Positions 45,070 through 52,994 of a stretch of 64,000 bases of DNA are shown here, in pieces. The stretch lies in assembly GCF_900231165.1 (NCBI RefSeq), contig NZ_LT960614.1:742550-806549 (forward strand). The letters are read 5' to 3'. The first letter of the stretch is position 1; each line of letters opens with the position of its first letter. The stretch is from Hartmannibacter diazotrophicus. Its GTDB lineage: Bacteria > Pseudomonadota > Alphaproteobacteria > Rhizobiales > Pleomorphomonadaceae. The position numbers and the translations under genes were made by a program. Under the pieces are notes generated by a model that worked only from the letters and a program-made list of their open reading frames with translations, did not search any database and had not been told where the DNA came from.

Positions 45070-45390
45070 ATGAAATACGGTTATAGCCCGCGCGGCATGC
45101 CCGCGCGATACATGGACGGCGCACCCGCGATCGTTCGGCGCTCGATTATAGACATGCTCAAGATTGAGCCGGCCGGGCCCCTTGATTTTGATATCGTGTT
45201 CCGGCCGGATCGGACGGACTCGGAAATCACGGGCTTGGACTTTGACAAGGGCGGTTGCCAAGGGTGTCATTTCTTCCTGAAACCGCATGAGGCGCGCGCC
45301 TATCGCGAGAAAAACCGCCGTCGGCGCGTCGCCTGGTCGGACCTGCCGAAGGAAACGCAAGGCGCGATTCTGGCATATCTCGAGTCCTGA
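45070..45390 (+). CDS. Unknown phage protein (106 aa)
   Basis: This small protein begins MKYGYSPRGMPARYMDG and includes FDKGGCQGCHFF, a Cys-x2-Cys-His cluster. It is the last of the small unknown genes before the HerA-like ATPase. Confidence 0.6.
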   Translation: MKYGYSPRGMPARYMDGAPAIVRRSIIDMLKIEPAGPLDFDIVFRPDRTDSEITGLDFDKGGCQGCHFFLKPHEARAYREKNRRRRVAWSDLPKETQGAILAYLES

Positions 45391-45453
45391 TGACTTCCCT
45401 TGAACGGGCGCGCGGTCTAGTGCGCCCGTTGCGGCGAATCCATCGGAGTCGTT

Positions 45454-46656
45454 ATGCAAGAGCAAATCTCATTATCCGGCAAAGCCGGAATTCCGACGCG
45501 ATACCTAAACCGGCATTGCCTGATCACGGGCGCCACGGGAACGGGGAAGACGGTTTCGTTAATGCGGCTTGCCGAGCAATGCGCACGGCAAGGCATTCCC
45601 GTTTTTACGGCCGATATCAAGGGCGACCTGTCAGCGCTTGCCCGTTCATGCATGGTGCGCTTTCTGGATCCGTTCGGGCAGGGGAAGGGCGACGCGGTTG
45701 CCGTTCCTGTTGCCAGTTTCGGAGCGCCAGCGCTTGCCCGCATTTGCGGCTTGTCGCCTATCCAGTCCGACGCGTTGGCAATCGTGTTTCAGGTCGCGGG
45801 CGCCATCGGCGCGCCCCTTGAAACGTTGAGCGACTTGCGCGCCGTTCTTCGGACCATGGGCACAACAGCTGGATTGAGGGACTCCGACTTCGGCCACGTG
45901 TCGCGCGGCACAATCGGCATTCTGCAGCGGACCGTCACGGCGCTTGAGACTGACGGCGCGGCTTCACTGTTCCGCGCACCCTGTTTCGACGTGGCGGACC
46001 TATTGGCGCCTCGCGTTTCCGTCCTCACGGCGGATCGGCTGATTCAATCCCCGCGCACCTATGCGGCTTTCCTGTTCTGGCTGTTGTCGGACCTTTACGA
46101 ACGGTTGCCGGAAGTCGGCGACCTGGACGCGCCCCGCCTGGTTTTCATTTTCGACGAAGCGCATTTGCTTTTTGAGGACGCGCCGCGCGCCCTGGTCGAC
46201 AAGCTGGCGCAAATGGCAAGGCTGATCAGGTCCAAGGGCGTTGGCGTTGTCTTTGCCTCGCAATCCGCCGACGACATACCCGACACCATCCGCGCGCAGC
46301 TGGCGACGCGGATTGAGCATAGCCGGGAATTGCCGATTGGCACGGCGCGGGTCCGCACGTTGGATCAAGCCGGCCGGCCGGTTGATGCGGGCGCCGTCCC
46401 AATCGATATGCCGGATTGCCCACTAGGTGCCCTTGAGGAGGGCGAGCGCCCCATGCCCGCGCCGATTGATCAGGCGGACACGCCCCGCGCCCCATGGGCG
46501 GCTATGGGCAAGAGCGAGGCCGCGCTATTGGGCGTCATCCTCGCGCTAGTCGGCGCGGCGGGATTCGGTGCCTTGACGGCATGGCAAAGCGGATCGGCCG
46601 GCAAGCTTGCCGTGATCGCGGTTGCCATCATTGCGGCGGGGTTGGCGCGCCGCTAA
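45454..46656 (+). CDS. HerA-like ATPase (DUF853-like) with C-terminal membrane segments
   Basis: This 400-residue hexameric-type P-loop ATPase has Walker A GATGTGKT at 25-32, Walker B LVFIFDEAHLLF at about 229-240 and an arginine-containing VVFASQSADDIPDTIRAQLATRIEH region. The motor domain matches the HerA-like/DUF853 family but is shorter. The last ~50 residues form two hydrophobic helices, which is not usual for cytoplasmic DUF853 proteins. It may translocate DNA or protein at the membrane. Confidence 0.75.
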   Translation: MQEQISLSGKAGIPTRYLNRHCLITGATGTGKTVSLMRLAEQCARQGIPVFTADIKGDLSALARSCMVRFLDPFGQGKGDAVAVPVASFGAPALARICGLSPIQSDALAIVFQVAGAIGAPLETLSDLRAVLRTMGTTAGLRDSDFGHVSRGTIGILQRTVTALETDGAASLFRAPCFDVADLLAPRVSVLTADRLIQSPRTYAAFLFWLLSDLYERLPEVGDLDAPRLVFIFDEAHLLFEDAPRALVDKLAQMARLIRSKGVGVVFASQSADDIPDTIRAQLATRIEHSRELPIGTARVRTLDQAGRPVDAGAVPIDMPDCPLGALEEGERPMPAPIDQADTPRAPWAAMGKSEAALLGVILALVGAAGFGALTAWQSGSAGKLAVIAVAIIAAGLARR

Positions 46657-46680
46657 CGGCAGATTTTCGGGAGCACGTCT

Positions 46681-46712
46681 AAAGGCCTTCGGAGCAATCC
46701 GGAGGCCTTTTT
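46681..46712 (+). terminator. Rho-independent terminator after HerA-like gene
   Basis: A 13-bp stem (AAAGGCCTTCGGA with TCCGGAGGCCTTT, one mismatch-free run) with a GCAA loop and trailing T closes the rightward block. Confidence 0.88.
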
Positions 46713-47111
46713 GTTTGCCTCGCCCGTGCCGCGAGGGGCGCCCCGACTAGACGCGGATCGGACCTCGACCGCACATTCTGAAATCCCCTTGCATGCCGTT
46801 GGCGTCTGACCTGGTCGGCGGACCGCGTGGACTCCATTCCTATCGCATTTCGGCCTGGTCGCCCTATGGCGTCAACCGGGAATTTCGTTTCGTGTCCGTA
46901 ATGATCAGGGAGACTGACGATCAGAGTTCTTACGATCACTCGAGCGCGAGCCCGCCAGGCCTGCAAGAGATTTCTGCCGTGCCGCCGATCCACCAGGTGA
47001 CGGGCCGGCCACCTGGCGCTCGCTTACTTTGGCGCTCTGGATTGATTTTTGATCGAGAGGAAATTTTGGCAATTTCGATCGACCGGAGATTCGTTTGGGC
47101 TCCGGTCAGTT
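46713..47111. other. Non-coding stretch between convergent blocks
   Basis: About 400 nt follow the terminator and precede the 3' end of a leftward gene. Open frames here lack ribosome sites and plausible protein character. No repeat or RNA gene was seen. Confidence 0.4.
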
Positions 47112-47465
47112 TTAGGATTGCGCCTGTGCGACGAGGAATGCGATGTGCGTCACGTCTCCAGCGGCCACCTCTTTACGCAGAACTCGGTTGGCCTCATCAC
47201 CATAGCGGCCGTCGAAATCGATCCTGGCACCGATGATCTTTCCGCGGTCGGCCAAGGGATCGTCGACGGGATGGCGCACCGCGACATGCACCCAATAATT
47301 CCCGTCCGATGTTCTGGCTATCTCGACGTCGCCGCCTGGAAAACCGATGATCGTATGAGGCTTTTCCGGCTTGATGTTCGGATCGCCGAGAAGGTCGGTT
47401 CGTCCTCCGATCTTAACGCGATTGCAATCAACGCCTGCTCCCGAAAATAGGTTAGGATTTTTCAC
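47112..47465 (-). CDS. Unknown phage protein (117 aa)
   Basis: The GTG at 47465 with GAGGG upstream starts a beta-rich protein (HTIIGFPGGDVEIARTSDGNYWVHVAV). The function is not recognised. Confidence 0.6.
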   Translation of the reverse strand: MKNPNLFSGAGVDCNRVKIGGRTDLLGDPNIKPEKPHTIIGFPGGDVEIARTSDGNYWVHVAVRHPVDDPLADRGKIIGARIDFDGRYGDEANRVLRKEVAAGDVTHIAFLVAQAQS

Positions 47466-47482
47466 GACATACCCTCTTGGCG

Positions 47483-47800
47483 TCAGTTGTTGGGCTCGTT
47501 CGCAAGCGCGGCGGCGCGGTCGATCTCGGCGGCAATGAGCGCGCCGGCCTTAACCAGATCGCGGCGGCGATCGGTCGGCTTCCACCACGTACGATCCCAT
47601 GGCCAAAGGCGACGCAGCACTACGCCATCCCACCACTCGCCAATCTCGCGAAACGTGGTGGAAGTCGCACTAGCCCAAGCATAGCAAGCTGCTGCCTTGG
47701 CTATTTCACCCTTTGTGTGCTCGTCGTCATGCTCCGGCGTCCAGCCTTCCTCGTTGATCTGCCGCTGGCGCTCGGCGGCGATGCTTTCGGCTCCGTTCAT
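47483..47800 (-). CDS. Phage protein of the 'ERQRQINEEGW' type
   Basis: The 105-residue protein starts with AAERQRQINEEGWTPEHDDEHTKGEIAKAAACYA, a pattern shared by many phage and mobile-element proteins of unknown function. GGAGG precedes its ATG. Confidence 0.75.
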   Translation of the reverse strand: MNGAESIAAERQRQINEEGWTPEHDDEHTKGEIAKAAACYAWASATSTTFREIGEWWDGVVLRRLWPWDRTWWKPTDRRRDLVKAGALIAAEIDRAAALANEPNN

Positions 47801-47818
47801 TTCGGCCTCCGGTCGGTT

Positions 47819-48043
47819 TCAGGATTGGTCCAAAGCCCAGCAAAGCTGGGTCATGTAGCTGGTCTGCGTTCGGCGCACCGCCCCGTCGCGTTCGAGAGCT
47901 TTGAGCCGATAGCGAACGTAAGCTGTCTTCACGTCCTTAAACTTTGGGCGCAGCACATTCGCGATGACATAGGTCATCGTTCCATTCGGATTGTGATGCT
48001 TGATCGCCGCAAGAATGTCGGCGTCTGTCGGCTGTCCGGTCAT
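47819..48043 (-). CDS. Small winged-helix-like protein (74 aa)
   Basis: The sequence TDADILAAIKHHNPNGTMTYVIANVLRPKFKDVKTAYVRYRLKALE is split here only for reference; the helix-turn-helix core is YVRYRLKALERDGAVRR, typical of small winged-helix DNA-binding domains. It is divergent from the serine recombinase gene, with a repeat-rich gap between them. Confidence 0.65.
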   Translation of the reverse strand: MTGQPTDADILAAIKHHNPNGTMTYVIANVLRPKFKDVKTAYVRYRLKALERDGAVRRTQTSYMTQLCWALDQS

Positions 48044-48053
48044 GCTGGTCGCC

Positions 48054-48119
48054 TATGTTTCTGGATTATGTTTCTGGACTATAGGCGCGTCGCGTTGTAA
48101 TGTCCAGATAACTAGTCCA
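48054..48119. promoter_or_regulatory. Repeat-rich gap upstream of serine recombinase (possible res-like site)
   Basis: A 13-mer, TATGTTTCTGGAT/C, is tandemly repeated at 48054-48066 and 48067-48079. TGGACTA at 48076-48082 is inverted as TAGTCCA at 48113-48119. Such dyads commonly flank resolvase genes and bind the recombinase or a regulator. Confidence 0.45.
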
Positions 48120-48156
48120 TATTGCCATCGCGAAAAATGCGAGGGCATGTAAGAAA

Positions 48157-48798
48157 GTGGCATCCGAATCCGAAAACCCGCCAAACAGGAAGGTCGGATA
48201 CGCCCGCGTTTCGACGAGCGAGCAGAACCCGGACATGCAGATCGCGGCGCTCAAGGCCTATGGTGTCCCGGAGGCGTTGATCTTCGTCGACAAGGCGAGC
48301 GGCGGCACGATGCAGCGCCCGGAATTCATCAAGGCGGTTCGGGTCTGCCAGGTCGAAAAGACCGAGTTTGTGGTCTGGAAGCTCGACCGTCTCGGGCGCA
48401 CCCTCGGCGGCATACTTGAGACGCTGGAACTGCTGACCGATCGCGGGATCGAGTTCGTCAGTCTGACGGAGCGGATCGACACCAAAGGCCCGATGGGCAA
48501 GGCGATGGTGCGATTGCTTGCCGTGTTCGCCGAGCTGGAGCGCGACCTGATCCGCGAGCGCACGAAGGCGGGCATCGAGCGGGCGAAAGAGCGCGGTGAA
48601 CACGGCGGCCGGCCGCGAGCGATGACGGACGAGCGGATCGCCAAGGCTGTGGAGATGTTGGCGACCGGCGAGCGCGGCAACGCGATCTGGAAGGCGCTCA
48701 AGGGTTTGCCTGGGCCGAAGATCAGCCGCTCGGCCTATTATGCCTGGCAGCAGGAATGGGATGTCGAGAACCGCTCGCCCGATACGGTCGGCGAGTAG
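48157..48798 (+). CDS. Serine recombinase (resolvase/invertase family)
   Basis: This 213-residue protein has the resolvase catalytic domain with GYARVSTSEQNPDMQ (active Ser in VSTS), KLDRLGRTL and a C-terminal DNA-binding region with an HTH. The GTG at 48157 is the start. It is a small resolvase, not a large phage integrase, so it may act on the repeats upstream or mediate inversion/resolution rather than integrating the element. Confidence 0.9.
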   Translation: MASESENPPNRKVGYARVSTSEQNPDMQIAALKAYGVPEALIFVDKASGGTMQRPEFIKAVRVCQVEKTEFVVWKLDRLGRTLGGILETLELLTDRGIEFVSLTERIDTKGPMGKAMVRLLAVFAELERDLIRERTKAGIERAKERGEHGGRPRAMTDERIAKAVEMLATGERGNAIWKALKGLPGPKISRSAYYAWQQEWDVENRSPDTVGE

Positions 48799-48817
48799 TC
48801 CAGATAGGAGCAAGGTG

Positions 48818-49006
48818 ATGTTCTACCATCTCGGTCTTGCCGAGGCGCTTGGAGTTTCCGAAACCCAACTGGAGCGGATGAGTTTGAGAGAATTGAGCGA
48901 TCGAGCCTTTAAGAAAGGCTTCGAACTCAAGCTTGATCGCAACGGGGTCGGCAAGGGCCTTACCTTGCATGACGGCAGGCCGAACCAAGCGGCGCAGGCC
49001 AGATAG
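48818..49006 (+). CDS. Unknown small protein (62 aa)
   Basis: The ATG at 48818 follows GGAGCAAGGTG. The protein has a helical pattern (GVSETQLERMSLRELSDRAFKKG). It lies directly after the recombinase gene and may be co-transcribed. Confidence 0.5.
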   Translation: MFYHLGLAEALGVSETQLERMSLRELSDRAFKKGFELKLDRNGVGKGLTLHDGRPNQAAQAR

Positions 49007-49014
49007 GAATGCCG

Positions 49015-49245
49015 ATGTCAATCGTTAAGAAGTTGAGTTCGGCAAGCCGCGCTCCCGGTGCACCGGCAATTCTCGGAGAGGCGGCGCAAGAAATCATCCG
49101 TCAGGATGAGGAGATCAAGCGATTGCGGCAGGCCCTTGAGCGCATCCGGGATGACGACCAACTTGGATGGGACCTGGTGAACGACTGCCCGCTCGAAGCC
49201 CCCTATTTTGCTGGCCAAGTGCTGAACGATCCCAACGCGTCTTGA
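49015..49245 (+). CDS. Unknown small protein with coiled coil (76 aa)
   Basis: The start at 49015 has AGGA upstream. A charged helix (EIIRQDEEIKRLRQALERIRDDD) is common in small phage proteins associated with the 'DEEIKRLR' type. The function is unknown. Confidence 0.55.
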   Translation: MSIVKKLSSASRAPGAPAILGEAAQEIIRQDEEIKRLRQALERIRDDDQLGWDLVNDCPLEAPYFAGQVLNDPNAS

Positions 49246-49250
49246 CGCTA

Positions 49251-49748
49251 TCACTGTTTGTCCAGCTGATCGAAAATCGGCCGCACCTTATGGATTGCCG
49301 CCTGCACTTGCGGTCGTGATCGCATCTTCTTGGCGGTGTCCGGATTGATGCCCAGATCGGCCGCGATCTGCTTATTGCGCCTGCGCCTGGCCGCCAGTTC
49401 GGCGATGTCATTCTCGCGCGGCGTCAATGTCGTGTCCCGGTAGAGGGCACTCACATCGTCCGACTGCTCTTTTTCGAGCACGACCAGCTTACCGACCAGT
49501 CCGCTGTCACGCGCTCGCTCCCAGAACTCCATATCGGATTCGTCCGGGTCATGCAGGATGACCTCCTTCGGCTGCAAGAGGGCGACCATAGCCATGAGAC
49601 ACCGTGTGAAGCTTATTGCGAGGAAGCGCGACCCCTGGAAGAGCGCTGCCGCGGCAGCCCGGAATGCCTGTCGCACCATTTCGGATGCCGACACAAGGAT
49701 TACCCAGGGCACGAGTCTAATCTCCAAGATTGAAATGGGGGTATGCAT
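49251..49748 (-). CDS. LuxR/NarL-type HTH protein with receiver-like N-terminus
   Basis: The C-terminal region (LTPRENDIAELAARRRRNKQIAADLGINPDTAKK) is a LuxR-type helix-turn-helix. The N-terminal ~90 residues alternate beta strands and helices like a receiver domain but lack the phosphorylatable Asp setting. The start is uncertain: 49748 or 49757, or 49790 at most. A regulator of phage or host transcription is inferred. Confidence 0.6.
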   Translation of the reverse strand: MHTPISILEIRLVPWVILVSASEMVRQAFRAAAAALFQGSRFLAISFTRCLMAMVALLQPKEVILHDPDESDMEFWERARDSGLVGKLVVLEKEQSDDVSALYRDTTLTPRENDIAELAARRRRNKQIAADLGINPDTAKKMRSRPQVQAAIHKVRPIFDQLDKQ

Positions 49749-49994
49749 AACCCCCATAATTGTATTTGACCACCATCTATAGATGTACATAAATTAAAAT
49801 CGTTAAGCGTCAGTTTCATAGTTCAGTGAGTGTGTTCGATGCTGCGTATTACTTTGGATATAATCATCTTGCTTCTTTTCCTGCGAATTTGAAATCCTTC
49901 GCAGAACTACGGACATCTCCAGAAATATAAGGTCAATGGATTCCGGGCACGCCGACGCGTGGTTGAACGGCTGCAACCTATGGGCCATCCATCA

Positions 49995-50011
49995 ATCAAC
50001 ATTTAGTTGAC
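49995..50011. promoter_or_regulatory. Operator palindrome O5
   Basis: ATCAACATTTAGTTGAC lies in the AT-rich gap before the gene at 50060. TTGACA at its right edge could serve as a -35 box. Confidence 0.65.
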
Positions 50012-50059
50012 AAGTCCAAATAAAAGGTTGAATAAGGACAGGTCAACGGAGGCTACTCG

Positions 50060-50230
50060 ATGACTCTGAGCGAAGAAAAGCAAAAACAACTGACCGAGCT
50101 AAAGCAAATGATTGAATCACTTGCCGAAATTGAAGATTGCATTGGCAATGGCGATATGACGATCGCCGAGGCTCGGACAGCCCTGAAGGTGCAAATGGCC
50201 GATATGCTGATCGTGGAAGACGGTCGGTAA
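50060..50230 (+). CDS. Small helical phage protein (56 aa)
   Basis: The ATG has GGAGG upstream. The 56-residue product is helical and acidic (EEKQKQLTELKQMIESLAEI). It is flanked by operators O5 and O6, so it is probably controlled by the repressor. The function is unknown. Confidence 0.65.
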   Translation: MTLSEEKQKQLTELKQMIESLAEIEDCIGNGDMTIAEARTALKVQMADMLIVEDGR

Positions 50231-50252
50231 CGTCAAATCCCCCGATTTGACG
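50231..50252. terminator. 9-bp hairpin between 50230 and operator O6
   Basis: CGTCAAATC and GATTTGACG flank a CCCC loop. It may stop transcription from upstream before the next operator-controlled promoter; no T run follows. Confidence 0.45.
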
Positions 50253-50261
50253 GCCGGATAA

Positions 50262-50278
50262 ATCAACAAAATGTTGAC
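50262..50278. promoter_or_regulatory. Operator palindrome O6 with possible promoter
   Basis: ATCAACAAAATGTTGAC overlaps TTGACT (-35 type), with GATTAT 17 bases further on as a weak -10. It precedes the J-domain gene. Confidence 0.6.
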
Positions 50279-50331
50279 TAATAGGGTATGTCGGTTGATT
50301 ATCGGCGCACCCTATTCGTCGGGAGAGAGCC

Positions 50332-50946
50332 TTGCGAAACTTATATGACGTTCTCGGCATCTCGCGAGATGCGACGACCGAGGACATTCAAAAGGCAAAA
50401 CGGCGCCTTGCGAGAGCGACCCATCCAGATGTGGCGGGTGGCAGCAAGGAAGCTTTCCAGGCTGTGGAAGAAGCCGCTCGCGTTCTTGGTGACCCCGAAA
50501 CCCGTCTGCTCTACGACGCCACCGGCCACACCCCGCATGACGGCCTGGATGAGGCGGCAGAGGGTATCGTCTGGGCCGAGGTCGGGAAGGCCATGATGTC
50601 GTCGGACAAGCCGGAAAGGCTCGATATTGTCGGGCTTGCCCGCAACTCGATCAGTGACACGATTCAGACGGCGCGGAGCAACATCAAAAAATTGACGGCT
50701 GCCAAGGTGAACGCTGCCCGGATGGCCGGCAGGTTCAGAACCTCGCTGCCGAACGACCCGATCGCGCAGCGTTTCGCCAAGATCCAGCGCGACGCCGATG
50801 CCGAGATCGAGTCGACCAAAGCCAAGATTAAGGTATTCGAACGGGCCTTGCAGATCGCCGAGGCCTACGAATTTGAGCGCGAGCCGACCCCCTCAGCCAC
50901 AGCATGCGATGGGTGGGTCTTTGTCCAAACGCCGAGGACGTGGTGA
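50332..50946 (+). CDS. J-domain (DnaJ-like) co-chaperone protein
   Basis: The N-terminal ~65 residues form a J domain with the HPD motif (RATHPDVAGG), which stimulates Hsp70/DnaK ATPase. The remainder (about 70-204) is helical and unknown, with a long central helix (FAKIQRDADAEIESTKAKIKVFERA). The start is a TTG at 50332 with GGGAGAG upstream. It may recruit host DnaK for phage replication or assembly. Confidence 0.85.
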   Translation: MRNLYDVLGISRDATTEDIQKAKRRLARATHPDVAGGSKEAFQAVEEAARVLGDPETRLLYDATGHTPHDGLDEAAEGIVWAEVGKAMMSSDKPERLDIVGLARNSISDTIQTARSNIKKLTAAKVNAARMAGRFRTSLPNDPIAQRFAKIQRDADAEIESTKAKIKVFERALQIAEAYEFEREPTPSATACDGWVFVQTPRTW

Positions 50947-51581
50947 TGGCTGATGACAAGATGCCAACGGAAGCCGGGCTCTACTGGAGTCGTTCCAAAC
51001 ACGTCAAGAACGATCAATGGAGCGTCAGGCGTGTCACCGTGATCGGATGGGACGGTTCTCGAGTCGTCCTCGCTGTACAGAATTTTGGTGACAGCGAGGA
51101 CGACCACCCCTCCATGTATGAATGGGGACCAAAAGTGTCGCCTATACTTGGCGAACGGGCCGATGTAGCGGTCGATCCCGCAATTTCGCTCGCCCTCAAG
51201 ATGGGCCAAACGGTTGAACTGTCAGAACCGATGAAGTTCCGACACGTCAATGAGCGGTGCCGACAGTTGCTGGACGTGTCCGACGAGATCAGGTTGACCC
51301 TCTTGGCGGCAAGACTCATTGTCGACCTGCAGGACGCAGTCAACCGCAATCTCGGGGTCGAGATGGACCTCGCAAAGCCAATTCCCGGTGTCCACTACGA
51401 TCCGGCTTTGTGCGAAACCCTCAGCGCTGCGATATCCGTTATCCTGGACCGCGCCAGAAAAGTTGCGCTCGTTGCCGCGGGTATCCCCGAACTCAAGTAC
51501 GTCCCGGAAGACCTCCGGACGGTCTGCGAGCAGCTGCGCGTGGTCTCGAACAAGATGCGGGCTTCGGAGAAGGGGACATGA
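50946..51581 (+). CDS. Unknown phage protein (211 aa)
   Basis: Its ATG shares the last base of the J-domain stop, so the two are translationally coupled. The first ~65 residues include a small WYL/SH3-like beta region (GLYWSRSKHVKNDQWSVRRV). The rest is helical. No function is recognised. Confidence 0.7.
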   Translation: MADDKMPTEAGLYWSRSKHVKNDQWSVRRVTVIGWDGSRVVLAVQNFGDSEDDHPSMYEWGPKVSPILGERADVAVDPAISLALKMGQTVELSEPMKFRHVNERCRQLLDVSDEIRLTLLAARLIVDLQDAVNRNLGVEMDLAKPIPGVHYDPALCETLSAAISVILDRARKVALVAAGIPELKYVPEDLRTVCEQLRVVSNKMRASEKGT

Positions 51582-51715
51582 TCTTCGCCCCCAACATTTT
51601 CTTGTGCCAGGCCATTTGGCAGTACCGCATGACCGTCTTGTGCGCGAGCGGCATGGCTTTGGTATTCGTCGGCGCCTTCTCGGCGCTCCACAGCAGCATC
51701 CAGACCGGAAGGTGA
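51578..51715 (+). CDS. Small single-span membrane protein (45 aa)
   Basis: The ATG overlaps the previous stop (ATGA). A hydrophobic segment (TVLCASGMALVFVGAFSAL) spans most of the protein. It may be a small phage membrane protein. Confidence 0.55.
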   Translation: MIFAPNIFLCQAIWQYRMTVLCASGMALVFVGAFSALHSSIQTGR

Positions 51716-51719
51716 TGAG

Positions 51720-51911
51720 ATGAAGATTTTCTCTGATGAAGACGGCAAGGGGGACACCGTCATTGTTTTGAGCAAAGACGACGGGAAAGCCTTGGTGCGC
51801 GCATTGGAAGTGGCGACAACACGCAAACCTGCTGCCTTCAAAGCGTTGGCCGCCAACTCCAAAGCCTATCAGATTGCCCGAAAAATCGAACTGAATTTGC
51901 CCGTGTTCTGA
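51720..51911 (+). CDS. Unknown phage protein (63 aa)
   Basis: This small acidic/helical protein begins MKIFSDEDGKGDTVIVLSKDD. GGTGATG-type spacing follows the previous gene closely. The function is unknown. Confidence 0.55.
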   Translation: MKIFSDEDGKGDTVIVLSKDDGKALVRALEVATTRKPAAFKALAANSKAYQIARKIELNLPVF

Positions 51912-51959
51912 AGCACGAGTCTGCTCGGCACAAGCCCCAAAAATCGGAAGGTGACCAAC

Positions 51960-52397
51960 ATGTCGGACGAAGCGACAATAGCTCTGGCTCGCGGGGAAAT
52001 CCTGTCGCGCCTCGATCTCTCCAAGGCAAACACCAGCGGCCTTCTGGACCGTATCGGCGACTTCCTGCGCGAGCGGGACGAGCAGACGACGCAGGATGAG
52101 CGGGATGCCGGGGAGCGGATCACAACCGCCTTCTACATCATCCAGATCGTCCGCAGCACGATCAATTCCGACGATCCGGAGTCACAGCCTCGCTGTGAAC
52201 TGGCCGAGGGCGACCTTAACGCGATAAAGCTCTGTTTGTCCGGATCCCCGCTTCCTTACGGCTCGATTCGCAGCGAGACCGACGAGATGAGGCGTTTCAG
52301 CGCCATTGGCAAGTCAGTTGGAATTGAGCACGCGACAGACATCAAAGAGATGATCGTAGATAAGTGTGTCCGAGTGAAGCCTCACTCGGGCACCTGA
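51960..52397 (+). CDS. Unknown phage protein (145 aa)
   Basis: This mostly helical protein begins MSDEATIALARGEILSRLDLS. GAAGGTG lies upstream of the ATG at 51960. Its 3' end converges on the Rz1 gene of the lysis cassette. Confidence 0.6.
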   Translation: MSDEATIALARGEILSRLDLSKANTSGLLDRIGDFLRERDEQTTQDERDAGERITTAFYIIQIVRSTINSDDPESQPRCELAEGDLNAIKLCLSGSPLPYGSIRSETDEMRRFSAIGKSVGIEHATDIKEMIVDKCVRVKPHSGT

Positions 52398-52681
52398 AGC
52401 GTCATCTCGGGCGGGATCGTCGCGAGCGTCGAGCGTTTCCATTCGGCGATCTGCTCCATGCTCGTCACGCAAGCCCCATAGGCGCCCTTGTAGCCGTCGA
52501 GCTGGTCCAGAAGGCCGCCCGTATTCTTCGCGTCCCGCACGGGCTCGGCCGGCACAACCAGCATCGAATCCGGTGGCGTCAGCGGCACCAGCCTCGTTTC
52601 AATGACGGGCGGGGCGGTTGACCACAGAGAGCAGGCTGTCAGGGATGTCAGTGCCAAGATACTCATCAGCCTTCGGATCAT
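52382..52681 (-). CDS. Rz1: Rz1-like outer-membrane spanin lipoprotein
   Basis: This protein begins MIRRLMSILALTSLTAC, a lipoprotein signal ending in a lipobox Cys. Proline-containing sequence and a short helix follow. Its first 83 nt lie inside the 3' end of the Rz-like gene in another frame, the classic Rz/Rz1 arrangement. It would connect the outer membrane to the Rz spanin for the last lysis step. Confidence 0.85.
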   Translation of the reverse strand: MIRRLMSILALTSLTACSLWSTAPPVIETRLVPLTPPDSMLVVPAEPVRDAKNTGGLLDQLDGYKGAYGACVTSMEQIAEWKRSTLATIPPEMTLQVPE

Positions 52682-52994
52682 TGGACCTGATCTCCTTGAT
52701 AGTCCTACGGGCGTCTTCGGTTGCCGCGGCAACCTCTTTCAGCTTCTCGGCCAACTCCGCCTGCAGCTTGTTGCTGATGTCCGCCTGGTCGAGCAGGCGC
52801 TCAACGTTGCGCGCGTTCTGCGCATTGGTGGCGATAAGGGACCGATTCTGTTCGGTAAGCCTCGCGCTCTCGGCTTCGGCGGCGATCGAGTTGCCCCGGT
52901 AGTAGAGCGTTGTCGCGAGCAGGCTCAGGAACAGGAGCGCGACGCCGCCGAGCACATAGGGGTTGCCGAGGATCCTGTTCAACACGATGTCCAC
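52599..52994 (-). CDS. Rz: Rz-like inner-membrane spanin
   Basis: This 131-residue protein has one N-terminal membrane segment (YVLGGVALLFLSLLATTLYY) followed by a long periplasmic coiled-coil region (ESARLTEQNRSLIATNAQNARN...). Together with Rz1 it would fuse inner and outer membrane. It overlaps the DUF6527 gene by 16 nt. Confidence 0.87.
   Translation of the reverse strand: MDIVLNRILGNPYVLGGVALLFLSLLATTLYYRGNSIAAEAESARLTEQNRSLIATNAQNARNVERLLDQADISNKLQAELAEKLKEVAAATEDARRTIKEIRSNDPKADEYLGTDIPDSLLSVVNRPARH

Noticed and set aside
46679-46993. Leftward gene of 104 codons after the terminator
   Set aside because: It begins without a ribosome site, reads through the terminator hairpin and has an Arg-rich shadow-like composition.
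48157-48798. Integrase of the element
   Set aside because: The protein is a small resolvase-type serine recombinase; tRNA-targeted integration normally uses a tyrosine recombinase, which is not in the window.
49803-49988. Small leftward gene of 61 codons beside operator O5
   Set aside because: It has no convincing ribosome site and its composition is not protein-like; it may be non-coding sequence with regulatory sites.
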